Shown here: positions 50,497 to 59,537 of the stretch, piece after piece
How the letters are laid out: each line of letters opens with the position of its first letter
Numbering within the stretch: position 1 is the stretch's first letter
From: AWTP1-13 sp963820375
GTDB taxonomy: Bacteria > Pseudomonadota > Alphaproteobacteria > Rhizobiales > Hyphomicrobiaceae
Assembly: GCA_963820375.1 (NCBI GenBank)
Contig: CAWFZX010000015.1
Coordinates: forward strand, 124,001 to 188,000
DNA length: 64,000 nucleotides
Direction: 5' to 3'
Translations under genes and position numbers: made by a program
Notes under the pieces: model-generated
Databases searched by the model: none
Seen by the model: only the letters and a program-made list of their open reading frames with translations
Told to the model about the DNA's origin: nothing

Positions 50497-51338
50497 CGGC
50501 CGCGTGGCAGTGTGAGCTTGATGCGGACGGCGTGGTTAGGCTGGCGGAGCTGCTGGCGCTGAGACTGAAGGTTGGCAGCGTCGTGGCGCTGCGAGGCGAG
50601 CTGGGCGCCGGCAAGACCACGCTGGCGCGCGCTGCCATTCGCGCACTCACCGATGACGACACCGAGGTGCCGAGCCCAACGTTCTCCTTGCAACAGGCCT
50701 ATGCCACCGAGCGGCTGACCGTCACACACTTTGACTTCTACCGCCTGAGCAACGGGCGTGAGGCGCTGGAGCTTGGTTTTGAGGACGCCATCCAGCACGG
50801 CGCCGTGATCGTCGAATGGCCCGAGCGCGTTGCCGCGCTGCTGCCGGAGGATCGCTACGACATCGAGCTTGCCGATACCGCCGATGCCGGCGTGCGCCGC
50901 GTATCCTTGCGCGGGCTCGGCAGCCTGCGCGACAGCGCCGAGCGCCTGGCAGCGGCCATGCGTCTGATCGCCAGCCATCCCCAAACGCGCCATGCCCGCA
51001 TCCGCTACTTGCAAGGCGACGCCTCGACCAGAACCTACGCCCGCCTGTCGCAGGCCGGCAAAACCGCGCTGATCATGGATGCGCCGCGCCAGGCGGACGG
51101 CCCCCCGGTGCGGGACGGCAAATCCTACAGTCAGCTTGCGCATTTGGCCGAGGACATGGTGCGCCCCTTCGCGGCCATCGCCGCAGCGCTTGACGCGCGC
51201 CGGCCTCAGCGCGCCGCGGATCCTGGCCTGCGACCTCGAGCACGGCTTGCTGTTGGTGGAGGACCTGGGCGATCGCTTGTTTGCGACCGAGATCGCCGCC
51301 GGCGCCGCGCAGGCAGAGCTGTACCGCAGCGCCGTTGA
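50493..51338 (+). CDS. tsaE: TsaE-AmgK fusion, 5' part (TsaE and start of kinase)
   Basis: Residues 1-155 are TsaE, the ATPase of the TsaBDE complex that makes the t6A37 modification of tRNA: VVALRGELGAGKTTLARAAI (Walker A), VPSPTFSLQQAY, THFDFYRL and VIVEWPERV. The same frame then continues into an aminoglycoside-phosphotransferase-like domain (RIRYLQGDASTRTYARL) up to about residue 236, after which it turns into nonsense to a stop at 51338. The kinase goes on one base out of phase. A fused TsaE plus sugar kinase is common in alphaproteobacteria. Starts in the last codon of divL (ATGA). Confidence 0.88.
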   Translation: MTAAWQCELDADGVVRLAELLALRLKVGSVVALRGELGAGKTTLARAAIRALTDDDTEVPSPTFSLQQAYATERLTVTHFDFYRLSNGREALELGFEDAIQHGAVIVEWPERVAALLPEDRYDIELADTADAGVRRVSLRGLGSLRDSAERLAAAMRLIASHPQTRHARIRYLQGDASTRTYARLSQAGKTALIMDAPRQADGPPVRDGKSYSQLAHLAEDMVRPFAAIAAALDARRPQRAADPGLRPRARLAVGGGPGRSLVCDRDRRRRRAGRAVPQRR

Positions 51339-52041
51339 CGTCTTGTTGAAGTTGCGCGGCGTGCCCGTGCCGCCGCAACTGCCCCTGCCCGACGGCGCCA
51401 GCTATGCGCTACCCCGCCGCGACCGGGCTGCCTTTGAGATCGAACTGGAGCTGCTGTTGGATTGGTATTGGCCGGCCATGCAAGGCGGGCCATGTCCGCA
51501 GCAGCTGCGTGCCGAGTTTCGCCGGCTCTGGCGCCCGATCCTTGATCACCTCCTCGAGCTGCCGGGCGCCTGGTTTCTGCGCGACTTTCACTCGCCCAAC
51601 CTCATCTGGCTACCGGAGCGCACGGGCCTGGCCAGAGTGGGGATACTCGATTTTCAGGATGCCCTCAACGAACACGCAGCGTTCGATCTGGTGTCCCTGC
51701 TGCAGGATGCGCGGCTCGATGTTGCAGAGGCGCTCGAGCACGACCTCTTCGAGTACTATTGCGCGCAAGCCCGCGACCAGGAGCCGACCTTCGACCGGGC
51801 AGGTTTTGCCGCGGCCTACGCCATGTTCGGGGCGCAACGCAACACGCGGCTATTGGGCTTGTGGGTGAGACTGCTGCAACGCGACGGCAAGCCCCACTAT
51901 CTCAAGCATATTCCACGCACGTGGGGATATCTCGGCCGCAATCTCCGCAACCCGGCCTTGGCGGCGCTGGCGGCATGGTATGATGCGCACTTCCCGCCTA
52001 GTCTGCGCCAGACGATGCCGGGGTCACGGGGAAGAGGATGA
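51202..52041 (+). CDS. amgK: AmgK-like anomeric sugar kinase, 3' part of TsaE-AmgK
   Basis: Continues the kinase domain: GLSAPRILACDLEHGLLLVEDLGD, LELLLDWYW, catalytic LRDFHSPNLIWL (Asp and Asn of the APH fold; Arg stands before Asp where His is common) and VGILDFQDA (metal Asp), ending in GYLGRNLRNP. AmgK phosphorylates MurNAc and GlcNAc at C1 in peptidoglycan recycling, feeding MurU, encoded immediately downstream (4-bp overlap). Removing one C at 51200-51201 fuses this perfectly to the upstream frame (ALDARGLSAPR), giving 515 aa in total. No independent start is evident at the break. Confidence 0.82.
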   Translation, partial: GLSAPRILACDLEHGLLLVEDLGDRLFATEIAAGAAQAELYRSAVDVLLKLRGVPVPPQLPLPDGASYALPRRDRAAFEIELELLLDWYWPAMQGGPCPQQLRAEFRRLWRPILDHLLELPGAWFLRDFHSPNLIWLPERTGLARVGILDFQDALNEHAAFDLVSLLQDARLDVAEALEHDLFEYYCAQARDQEPTFDRAGFAAAYAMFGAQRNTRLLGLWVRLLQRDGKPHYLKHIPRTWGYLGRNLRNPALAALAAWYDAHFPPSLRQTMPGSRGRG

Positions 52042-52775
52042 GCGGGGCTGGCAAGCCGTTGCGGCTCGATACGGCAATGGTGCTGAGCGCCGGTCTCGGC
52101 ACCCGCATGGCTGCGCTCAACGGCAACCTGCCCAAGCCGTTGATCACCCTCAACGGCCAGGCGCTGATTGATCGCGTGTTGGACCGCATCGCCGCAGCGG
52201 GCGTTGAGCGGGCCGTGGTCAATGTGCATCATCATGCCGACCTGATCGAGCGCCACCTAAAGGGCCGGCAAACACCCCATATCGAATTCTCCGATGAGCG
52301 GGCGGCGCGGCTCGACACCGGCGGCGGCGTCAAAAAGGCCCTGCCGCGGCTCGGGCCGGATCCCTTCTTGATTCACAACGCCAACTCGGTGTGGATCGAA
52401 AGCGTCGGATCGAATCTCGCCCGCTTGTGCGACAGCTGGGAAGAGGAAGAGATGGATTGCCTGTTGCTGCTGGCGCCGGCATCGATCAGCCCGGGCTACC
52501 AAGGCCGCGGCGATTTCGCGCTCGAGGCCGACGGCCGCATCCGCCGGCGCGGCGAGCAGGAAGTGGTCCCGTTCGTCTTCGCCGGCGTGTCGATTGCCCA
52601 TCCGCGGCTGTTCGACGACAGCCCTCAGGGGGCATTTTCCCTCAACCTGTTGTGGAGCCGAGCCATTGCCGCAGGACGTGCGTGGGGTGTGCGCATGGAG
52701 GGGGTCTGGATGCATGTGGGCACGCCCGAGGCCCTGGCACAGGCCGAGCAGTGCCTGACCGATGCCGCCAACTGA
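52038..52775 (+). CDS. murU: N-acetylmuramate alpha-1-phosphate uridylyltransferase
   Basis: Converts MurNAc-1-P to UDP-MurNAc, bypassing fosfomycin-sensitive MurA. 245-aa nucleotidyltransferase: AMVLSAGLGTRMAALNGNLPKPLITLNG (signature loop), VNVHHHADLIERHL, DTGGGVKKALP and PFLIHNANSVWIE with the metal site (Asn-Ala-Asn in place of the Asp-rich form). Overlaps amgK by 4 bp and addB by 14 bp. With AmgK it forms the anomeric recycling pathway. Confidence 0.92.
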   Translation: MSGAGKPLRLDTAMVLSAGLGTRMAALNGNLPKPLITLNGQALIDRVLDRIAAAGVERAVVNVHHHADLIERHLKGRQTPHIEFSDERAARLDTGGGVKKALPRLGPDPFLIHNANSVWIESVGSNLARLCDSWEEEEMDCLLLLAPASISPGYQGRGDFALEADGRIRRRGEQEVVPFVFAGVSIAHPRLFDDSPQGAFSLNLLWSRAIAAGRAWGVRMEGVWMHVGTPEALAQAEQCLTDAAN

Positions 52776-54606
52776 CCACCCTTGCGCATCACGCTCAAGC
52801 CGTGCCAGGCCGCACATCTACACCGTGCCGCACGGCACGCCGTTTCTCGATCAATTGGCGCACGCCTTGCTGTCCGGCAACCTGCCGGTGCCGGGCGGAC
52901 GGCGCCCGCAACCCCTCGAGCTGGCCGGCGTCACCCTGCTGCTGCCGACCCGGCGCGACATTCGAGCCCTGCAAGAGGCCTTCCTCAGGGCTGCCAAAGG
53001 CGCCGCCCTGCTGTTGCCGACCATCAAGCTGATCTCGCACACCGGCGAGGCGCTGGCTGCCTTCGGCGATATCGTCGAGGCCCAGGCAACGGACGCGGCA
53101 AGGCCCGCGATCGGCAAAATCGAACGCGAGCTGACCCTTGCCCGCCTGGTGCTGCAGTGGAGCCAAGCGATTGGGTCGAGCCAGGGCAGCGCCAGCGCCC
53201 GCACGCCTGCGCAAGCCGTCCGGCAGGCCAAGGAGCTGGCTCGGCTGATGGATGTGGCGGAAATGGAGGAGGTCGGCCTTGACCGGCTCGAGGCGCTTGT
53301 GCCCGACGATTTTTCGGCACACTGGGGGCTGACCCTCGACTTCCTCAAGATCGTCACGGAGCGCTGGCCCGGCCACCTGGAGGAACTCGGCAAGGTGTCG
53401 CCTGCCGGCTGGCGCAAGCGGCTGATGCTGGCCGAGGCCCTGCGCTTGCGCACGGCTCGGCCGACCTCGCCAACAATCGTCGCCGGTGTGACGGCGAGCG
53501 TGCCGGCCGCCACCGAGTTGATGCGCGCCGTGCTCGATCTCGAAAATGGTGCGCTGGTCTTGCCGGCACTCGATCAAACGCTTGACGAGAGCAGCTGGCG
53601 CGCGATCGTGCCGGCGCATCCGGAACATCCGCAGTTCGGCCTGAAGAAGCTGCTCGACACGCTTGGCGTCGAGCGCCACGCGGTCGCCGTGCTGCCGGGG
53701 TGTGCGGCATCGGCGCGGCAGGCCGCGCGCTGGGGCTTCATCAGCGAAGCCATGCGCCCGGCGGGCACGACCGAACGCTGGCACACCTATTTGGCAGCCG
53801 CAAATGCGCAAAACCTGGGGCAGGCGCTCGCGGGCTGGAGCCTAGTCGAGACGGCATCCGCAGCAGATGAGGCGGAAGTGGTTGCCCTGATCCTGCGTGA
53901 GGCTGCCGAGCATCCCGGCCGGACGGCGATGCTGGTGACGCCGGACCGCGGCTTGGCGCGGCGAGTCTCGGTGCGCCTCAGGACCTGGCAGCTCGACGTC
54001 CCCGATCTGGCAGGTCGTGCGTTGGCCGGCACCGAGCTCGGCGTCTTTCTCGACCTCGTGATGGCAGGGGCGGCTGAGGGGTTTGCGCCGATCGCGCTAC
54101 TCAGTATCCTCAAACATCCCCTGTGCCGCGCCGGCATGGCCGCTGCCAGCCTTGCAGAGGCCACGCGCGTGCTCGAACTGGCGGTCTTTCGCGCCGCCCC
54201 CTATCTTGGGCGTGGTCTGGGTGACCTGGTCGCCGCCCTGGAGCGCGCAGCCAGCGACAGCTTGCCGGGCGCGCAGCAGGCGGCCACGGTTCGCCGCATC
54301 AACGAGCAAAGCTGGCTGGCGGCGCGCCAGCTGGCGGAACGCCTCGCACAGCTGCTTGAGCCGCTGCAACGGCTCTTTGCCGATCCCAGTCCGCAACCCT
54401 TGCGCCACTTGGCAGACGCGCATCTGCGCGCGGCCGAAGAGCTGGCCGGCGGCGCCGAGGACGCCGGTGACTGTTGGGCTTTGGCAGGGGGAAGGGGGGG
54501 AAGAATTTTCGCGCCTGTTTGCCGCCATTCTCGACCCGGATCTGGCCTATCCTCCGCAACTCGCCGCGGCCGACTACCCCGAGTTCTACCGCGGTCTCCT
54601 CAGTGA
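52762..54606 (+). CDS. addB: Double-strand break repair protein AddB, 5' part
   Basis: N-terminal part of the nuclease/inactivated helicase subunit of AddAB, the RecBCD analogue that processes double-strand ends for recombination. After a short leader it has FLDQLAHALLSG, VTLLLPTRRDIRALQEAFL, KIERELTLARLVLQWSQ, VAGVTASVPAATELMRAVLDLENGALVLPALD, AEVVALILREAAEHPGRTAMLVTPDRGLARRVSVRL and ELGVFLDLVMAGAAEGFAPIALLSILKHPLC. Family sequence stops at about 54470; the rest of this frame (to 54606) is out-of-phase nonsense. The ATG overlaps murU by 14 bp. Confidence 0.85.
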   Translation: MPPTDHPCASRSSRARPHIYTVPHGTPFLDQLAHALLSGNLPVPGGRRPQPLELAGVTLLLPTRRDIRALQEAFLRAAKGAALLLPTIKLISHTGEALAAFGDIVEAQATDAARPAIGKIERELTLARLVLQWSQAIGSSQGSASARTPAQAVRQAKELARLMDVAEMEEVGLDRLEALVPDDFSAHWGLTLDFLKIVTERWPGHLEELGKVSPAGWRKRLMLAEALRLRTARPTSPTIVAGVTASVPAATELMRAVLDLENGALVLPALDQTLDESSWRAIVPAHPEHPQFGLKKLLDTLGVERHAVAVLPGCAASARQAARWGFISEAMRPAGTTERWHTYLAAANAQNLGQALAGWSLVETASAADEAEVVALILREAAEHPGRTAMLVTPDRGLARRVSVRLRTWQLDVPDLAGRALAGTELGVFLDLVMAGAAEGFAPIALLSILKHPLCRAGMAAASLAEATRVLELAVFRAAPYLGRGLGDLVAALERAASDSLPGAQQAATVRRINEQSWLAARQLAERLAQLLEPLQRLFADPSPQPLRHLADAHLRAAEELAGGAEDAGDCWALAGGRGGRIFAPVCRHSRPGSGLSSATRRGRLPRVLPRSPQ

Positions 54607-55897
54607 TCAGACCATTGCTCCGGCGGGCCCGCTGCATCCCCGCCTTTGCATCTGCGGTCCACTCGAAGCCCGCCTGCAGCAGCCGGATGTTGTCATCCTC
54701 GGATCGCTCAACGAAGGCACCTGGCCCCAGCTCGCCGACCCTGGGCCGTGGTTCAATCGCAGCATGCGCGCCGAGCTTGGTCTGCCGGCGCCGGAAGAAC
54801 GCATCGGCGAGGCGGCGCACGACTTCACTTCGCTGCTCGGGGCCGAGCAGGTTTATCTCACGCGCGCCGGCAAGATCGACGGGGTGCCGACCGTCCCCTC
54901 CCGCTGGCTGATCAGACTGCAGGTGTTGCTGCGCGGCGTCGCACCAGCCGCGGACGCTGCACCGCCCTGGCTGGCCTGGGCCGAACAGCGCAACCGAAGT
55001 CCCGGGCCGGCGCGCCCGCTGCCGGCGCCGGAGCCACGCCCGGCCGTGGCCTTGCGTCCGCGGCAACTCAGCGTCACGGACATCGAAAAATGGCTTGCCA
55101 ATCCCTATGCGATCTTCGCGGCGCGCATTCTCGGCTTGCAACGGCTGCCGGATCTGATGCGCCTGCCCGACGCCGCCCTGCGCGGCCAGATCGTGCATCA
55201 GGCCTTGAGCCGGTTCGCGCGCCGCTTTCCTGAGGCGCTTCCGGAGGACACCGCTGCCGAGCTCAAAGCCTGCGCCCAGGCCGCCCTGCTCGATCTCACC
55301 GGTTCGCCAAGGGTCGCGGCATTCTGGGCGCCGCGCCTCGAACGCTTCGCGGCATGGTTTGCCGAGACCGAACCGGCGCGCCGGCGCGCCATCCGCAAGA
55401 GCTATGCCGAGCTCGACGGCAAACTGGTGCTGCAAGGGCCGGCGGGACCGTTCACGTTGCGCGCGCGGGCGGACCGCATCGACGTCGGCGCCGATGGGCT
55501 GATCATCACGGACTACAAGACATCGGCCAGCCTTGAGTCCCTGCTGCGCAATGCCAAGGCGGGTCGGGCCCCGCAATTGCCGTTGGAAGCGGCGATCGCG
55601 GCCGCCGGCGGCTTTCCTGAGCTGCCCGCCCAACCGGTGGCGGCGCTACGCTACATTTCGGCCGCCGGCGGCAAGCCGCCGGGTCTCGAGGAAGACCTCG
55701 ATCTTAATCCCGCTGCGGTGACCGAACTGGCAAACGAGGCGCGCGCTGGGCTCGATCACTTGATCGCGCAATTCGACCGCCCGGAGACACCCTACCGCGC
55801 CTTGCGCCGGCCGCGCTTTAGGTATGACTACGATGACTTTGCGCATTTGGCCCGCGTCGCCGAATGGGCGATCGAAAGCGACGAGGAGGCGGCGTGA
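54473..55897 (+). CDS. addB: AddB, 3' part with nuclease domain
   Basis: Continues AddB after a one-base phase change: LWQGEGGEEFSRLFAAIL, VVILGSLNEGTWPQLADPGPWFNRSMRAELGLP, LGAEQVYLTRAGKIDGVPTVPSRWLIRL, and the PD-(D/E)xK nuclease near the end with GQIVHQALSRF (helix His), LRARADRIDV and LIITDYKT. Removal of one base between 54470 and 54482 yields a 1044-aa protein of normal length. Its TGA overlaps the GTG of addA. Confidence 0.85.
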   Translation, partial: VGLWQGEGGEEFSRLFAAILDPDLAYPPQLAAADYPEFYRGLLSDQTIAPAGPLHPRLCICGPLEARLQQPDVVILGSLNEGTWPQLADPGPWFNRSMRAELGLPAPEERIGEAAHDFTSLLGAEQVYLTRAGKIDGVPTVPSRWLIRLQVLLRGVAPAADAAPPWLAWAEQRNRSPGPARPLPAPEPRPAVALRPRQLSVTDIEKWLANPYAIFAARILGLQRLPDLMRLPDAALRGQIVHQALSRFARRFPEALPEDTAAELKACAQAALLDLTGSPRVAAFWAPRLERFAAWFAETEPARRRAIRKSYAELDGKLVLQGPAGPFTLRARADRIDVGADGLIITDYKTSASLESLLRNAKAGRAPQLPLEAAIAAAGGFPELPAQPVAALRYISAAGGKPPGLEEDLDLNPAAVTELANEARAGLDHLIAQFDRPETPYRALRRPRFRYDYDDFAHLARVAEWAIESDEEAA

Positions 55898-57048
55898 AGC
55901 GTTTCTTCGGCACCGCTCTTTTGCCCGAGCGCCGGCGGGCCGCGCCGCAGCGGCATCACGAGTTGCGCGAGGAGACGCTGCGCAACCAAGCGGTGGCCTC
56001 CGATCCCAACATCTCTGCCTGGGTCAGCGCCAATGCGGGGACCGGCAAAACCCACGTCTTGACCAATCGCGTCCTGCGCCTGTTGCTGGCGGGGACCGCG
56101 CCCGAGCGCATCCTGGCCCTGACCTATACCAAGGCCGCGGCAGCGGAGATGTCCAAGCGCGTGTTCCAGCGACTGGCCGAGTGGACGACGGAGGGCGATA
56201 GCGATCTCAGCAGCAAGCTGACAGAGCTCATCGGTCGCAACCCCTCGCCGGAAGAGCAGCGCCATGCGCGACAGCTGCTGGCGCGCGCAATCGAGACACC
56301 CGGCGGCCTCAAGGTGCAGACCATTCATGCCTTTTGCGAGCGCCTGCTCAAACGTTTCCCGCTCGAGGCCGCAGTATCGCCGAGCTTCACGATCCTCGAC
56401 GATCAGCAGCGCCAGCTTTTGATCAGCCAGGCGGTGGACGCCATGCTCGGCGCTGCCACCGCCGACAAATCTGAGCGCCTTGTGGGCGGCTCTGGAGACG
56501 GCCATTGCCTACGCCGTCGATGGCAACTTCGAGCGTCTCCTCGGCGAAGCGCTCCGGCTGTGCGCCAGCCAAAAGGCCGCGCCCGGTTGCGAGCTCCCGG
56601 CTGCGCGCGGGCCGCTGCGCTCGCTGTTGGGCGTGGCGCAGGATGCCACCCAGATCCGGCTGACAAGTGCGCTGGCCAACGTCTTGAGCGAGGGCATGCT
56701 GCCCGACCTGATGGCAGCGCTGCGCCAGGGCAGCACGACCGACCAGGATCGTGCCGAGGATCTCGCAAGAGCGCGCGCCGCAAGCACGGCGGAGGGCCGC
56801 GCCGCCGCGTTCGAAAGCCTGTTTCTGACGCAAGGCAAGGCGACGCGTGCGCGCCTGTTCACGCGCGATTTTGCCAGCGCCTGGCCGCAGCTTGCCACCG
56901 AATTGTTGTCGGCACAGGTGCGCTTCGTCAGCCTGCACAAAGAGCAGCAGGCGCTGACCGTGGTCGAGGCAACGCTGGCGCTGGAGCGGCTCAGCACCGA
57001 TGTGCTGGCTCGTTATGCGGCGGCGAAAGCGCGGCTGGCTGTGCTTGA
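55894..57048 (+). CDS. addA: Double-strand break repair helicase AddA, 5' part
   Basis: Start of the UvrD-type helicase/nuclease subunit of AddAB. GTG 55894 overlaps the addB stop (GTGA). Walker A AWVSANAGTGKTHVLTNRVLRLLL, RILALTYTKAAAAEM (motif Ia), GGLKVQTIHAFCERLLKRFPLEA and SFTILDDQQRQLL follow. Family sequence runs to about 56480 and then breaks; the rest of this frame to 57048 is Arg/Ala-rich nonsense. Confidence 0.86.
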   Translation: MKRFFGTALLPERRRAAPQRHHELREETLRNQAVASDPNISAWVSANAGTGKTHVLTNRVLRLLLAGTAPERILALTYTKAAAAEMSKRVFQRLAEWTTEGDSDLSSKLTELIGRNPSPEEQRHARQLLARAIETPGGLKVQTIHAFCERLLKRFPLEAAVSPSFTILDDQQRQLLISQAVDAMLGAATADKSERLVGGSGDGHCLRRRWQLRASPRRSAPAVRQPKGRARLRAPGCARAAALAVGRGAGCHPDPADKCAGQRLERGHAARPDGSAAPGQHDRPGSCRGSRKSARRKHGGGPRRRVRKPVSDARQGDACAPVHARFCQRLAAACHRIVVGTGALRQPAQRAAGADRGRGNAGAGAAQHRCAGSLCGGESAAGCA

Positions 57049-59470
57049 TTTCGATGATCTCGTCGCCAAGGCCGCAGCGCTACTGCAGTCCTCGGCAGCG
57101 GTCGAATGGGTTCTCTACAAGCTCGACGGCGGCTTAGACCACATCCTGGTGGACGAGGCGCAAGATACCAGTCCCGTGCAATGGCAGGTGATCCGCTCGC
57201 TCGCTGCCGAATTCTTCTCCGGCGAAGGTGCACGCGATCAGGCGCGCACCCTGTTCGCCGTCGGCGATGAGAAGCAATCGATCTACGGTTTTCAGGGCGC
57301 CGCGCCGAGCATGTTTGCCGCCGCAGGCAACAGTTTCGCCGCTGCCGCTCGACAGGCGAAGCGGGCGTGGCAGCAGATCCCACTCACCTTATCGTTCCGA
57401 TCGGTCGAACCCCTGCTGCAGGCGGTCGACCAGATCTTCGCCACGCCGACACGCACGCCGGGCGTCGGCACGTCCGACAAGCCGATCGAGCACGTCGCCC
57501 ACCGCTTCGGTCACGCCGGCCTCATTGAGATCTGGCCGTTGCAAAAGTCGGCCGCCGCAGACGACACGCCCGCCTGGGCTCCCCTTGCCGAGGCACGCCT
57601 GACGCATCCGGTGACGCGGCTGGCTGGGCGCATCGCCGACACGATCAAGACCTGGCTGGACACCGGTGAGCGCCTCCACTCCCAGGATCGGCCGGTGTGC
57701 GCCGGCGACATCTTGATCCTGGTGCGCAAGCGCATGCCGTTCGCACCCGCCATGGTCTCGGCTCTGAAGGCACGGCGCATTGGCGTAGCGGGCGCCGATC
57801 GGCTTGTCCTCACCGAGCAGATCGCTGTTGAGGATCTGATCGCGCTCGGCGACTTCATCCTGCTCCCCGAGGATGATCTGGCGCTGGCGGCGCTCCTGAA
57901 ATCACCCCTCTTTGGCCTGAGCGATGATGATCTGTTGCGGCTGGCGCACGGTCGTGCCGGCAGCCTGTGGCAGGCGTTGCTGGATGGCGGCAGGCGGGAC
58001 GCGGCCTGGCAAGCCGTCGCCGAGCGCCTGCTGTCCTGGCAGGCAGAGGCGCGGCAGGCCGCACCCTTCGAGTTCTATTCGGCGGTGCTTGATCGCGACG
58101 GCGGGCGCGCGCGCATGCTGGCGCGCTTGGGCAGCGAGGCCGCGGACCCGCTTGATGAGTTCCTGAACCAGGCGCTCAGCTACGACGCCGCCGCGCCGGC
58201 TTCGCTGCAGGGCTTTTTGTGCGCCATCCGGCGGTCGCGACCGGAGATCAAGCGCGACATGGAGCAGGGGCGCGATGAAGTGCGGGTGATGACCGTGCAC
58301 GGCGCCAAGGGCCTGGAGGCGCCCATTGTCTTCCTGCCCGATACCTGCTCGACACGATCCGGACGCTGGCCCGGCAGCCTCCTCGGCTTGAGCGAGCCGG
58401 GCGCGCCGGGGCCGCTGCCGCCGTTCCTGTGGCCCGTGCGCGGAACCGGCGGGGTCGCCGCGGTCGAGGCGGCGCGACGGGCGGAACGGCAGGCGGACAA
58501 GAACGAGCTGGACCGTCTGTTGTATGTGGCCCTGACGCGGGCGCGCGACCGGCTGTACATCGCCGGCTTCGAGGGCCTGCGCGATGCCCCGGCGGACTGT
58601 TGGTACAATCTCATCAAGCAAGGCTTGCAGGAGCGACTGGAAGAGAAACGCGGCCTCGACGGCGGCCCGGTTTGGCGCCTCGAGAGTACGCAAACGGCTT
58701 CACCCGAAACGCCACGTGGCGCCTTCGGAGCAAAAACCGGCAGCGTGGCCCTGCCGGCCTGGAGCCAGCGGCCGGCTGCGGCGCCGGAGCGGCTGGCGCT
58801 GCCGCTGCGCCCCTCGCAACTTGCGCCACTGACGGGCAGGCAGGCGGCGGCGCCGGCCGAGACGGCCGAACCAATCCGGCGCGAGCCAGCCGTTCTGCCA
58901 CCCACCGCCTTGCTGGCAGGGCACCGCTTTCTACGGGGCAACCTCACGCATGCCTTGCTTGAGCACCTGCCCGAGATCGGCGCCCCGCATCGGCGTGCCG
59001 CCGCCGCAGCCTTCCTCGCCAGCCGCGCGCCTACGCTCGAGGCAAAGATCCGTGCCGAGATCGTTGCCGAAACGCTGGCCGTTCTCGAGCACCCGCAGCT
59101 GGCCCCGCTGTTTGGACCCAACAGCCGCGCCGAAGTGCCGATTGTCGCCGTGCTTGCGCGGGAGGGGAGCGGACCGCCGCTCCAGCTGACGGGCAAGATC
59201 GACCGCCTGGTGCAAACAGGCGATTCGGTGTTGATCCTCGATTACAAGAGCAACCGTCCGCCCCCTCGCGACGTGGCGGCGGTTGCAGAGTCCTATCTGC
59301 TACAACTGGCCGCCTACGCCAGCGCGGTATCTGCCATATTCCCGGAAACGCAGGTCAGGGCTGCGCTGCTATGGACCGACGGCGCACGAATCATGGAAAT
59401 CCCCAAGGCGCTGTTGGACGCGCACGCCCAGCGCCTCTGGACACTCGACCCCGCCAGCCTTGACGCCTGA
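56480..59470 (+). CDS. addA: AddA, 3' part (helicase motifs and nuclease)
   Basis: Resumes as WAALETAIAYAVDGNFERLL and carries the remaining helicase and nuclease motifs: LDFDDLVAKAAALL, LDHILVDEAQDTSPVQW (motif II), TLFAVGDEKQSIYGFQGA (III), LTLSFRS (IV), VRVMTVHGAKGLEAPIVFLPDT (V) and LDRLLYVALTRARDRLYIAG (VI), then GNLTHALLEHLP and the nuclease LQLTGKIDRLVQTGDSVLILDYKSNRPPP. Deleting one T at 56479-56481 joins it to the upstream frame (SERLWAALE), giving about 1191 aa, a normal AddA. Followed by trxA. Confidence 0.88.
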   Translation: MWAALETAIAYAVDGNFERLLGEALRLCASQKAAPGCELPAARGPLRSLLGVAQDATQIRLTSALANVLSEGMLPDLMAALRQGSTTDQDRAEDLARARAASTAEGRAAAFESLFLTQGKATRARLFTRDFASAWPQLATELLSAQVRFVSLHKEQQALTVVEATLALERLSTDVLARYAAAKARLAVLDFDDLVAKAAALLQSSAAVEWVLYKLDGGLDHILVDEAQDTSPVQWQVIRSLAAEFFSGEGARDQARTLFAVGDEKQSIYGFQGAAPSMFAAAGNSFAAAARQAKRAWQQIPLTLSFRSVEPLLQAVDQIFATPTRTPGVGTSDKPIEHVAHRFGHAGLIEIWPLQKSAAADDTPAWAPLAEARLTHPVTRLAGRIADTIKTWLDTGERLHSQDRPVCAGDILILVRKRMPFAPAMVSALKARRIGVAGADRLVLTEQIAVEDLIALGDFILLPEDDLALAALLKSPLFGLSDDDLLRLAHGRAGSLWQALLDGGRRDAAWQAVAERLLSWQAEARQAAPFEFYSAVLDRDGGRARMLARLGSEAADPLDEFLNQALSYDAAAPASLQGFLCAIRRSRPEIKRDMEQGRDEVRVMTVHGAKGLEAPIVFLPDTCSTRSGRWPGSLLGLSEPGAPGPLPPFLWPVRGTGGVAAVEAARRAERQADKNELDRLLYVALTRARDRLYIAGFEGLRDAPADCWYNLIKQGLQERLEEKRGLDGGPVWRLESTQTASPETPRGAFGAKTGSVALPAWSQRPAAAPERLALPLRPSQLAPLTGRQAAAPAETAEPIRREPAVLPPTALLAGHRFLRGNLTHALLEHLPEIGAPHRRAAAAAFLASRAPTLEAKIRAEIVAETLAVLEHPQLAPLFGPNSRAEVPIVAVLAREGSGPPLQLTGKIDRLVQTGDSVLILDYKSNRPPPRDVAAVAESYLLQLAAYASAVSAIFPETQVRAALLWTDGARIMEIPKALLDAHAQRLWTLDPASLDA

Positions 59471-59537
59471 CGGGTGCCTCCCTACGTTCCGGACGACGTT
59501 TTCGCCCGGCAACGGGAACAGCAAGGAGAATACCAGC

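Noticed and set aside
50493..59470. Programmed frameshifting to explain the tsaE-amgK, addB and addA breaks
   Set aside because: No slippery heptamer or downstream pseudoknot common to the three sites, and relatives have uninterrupted genes; one-base sequencing gains or mutations are simpler.
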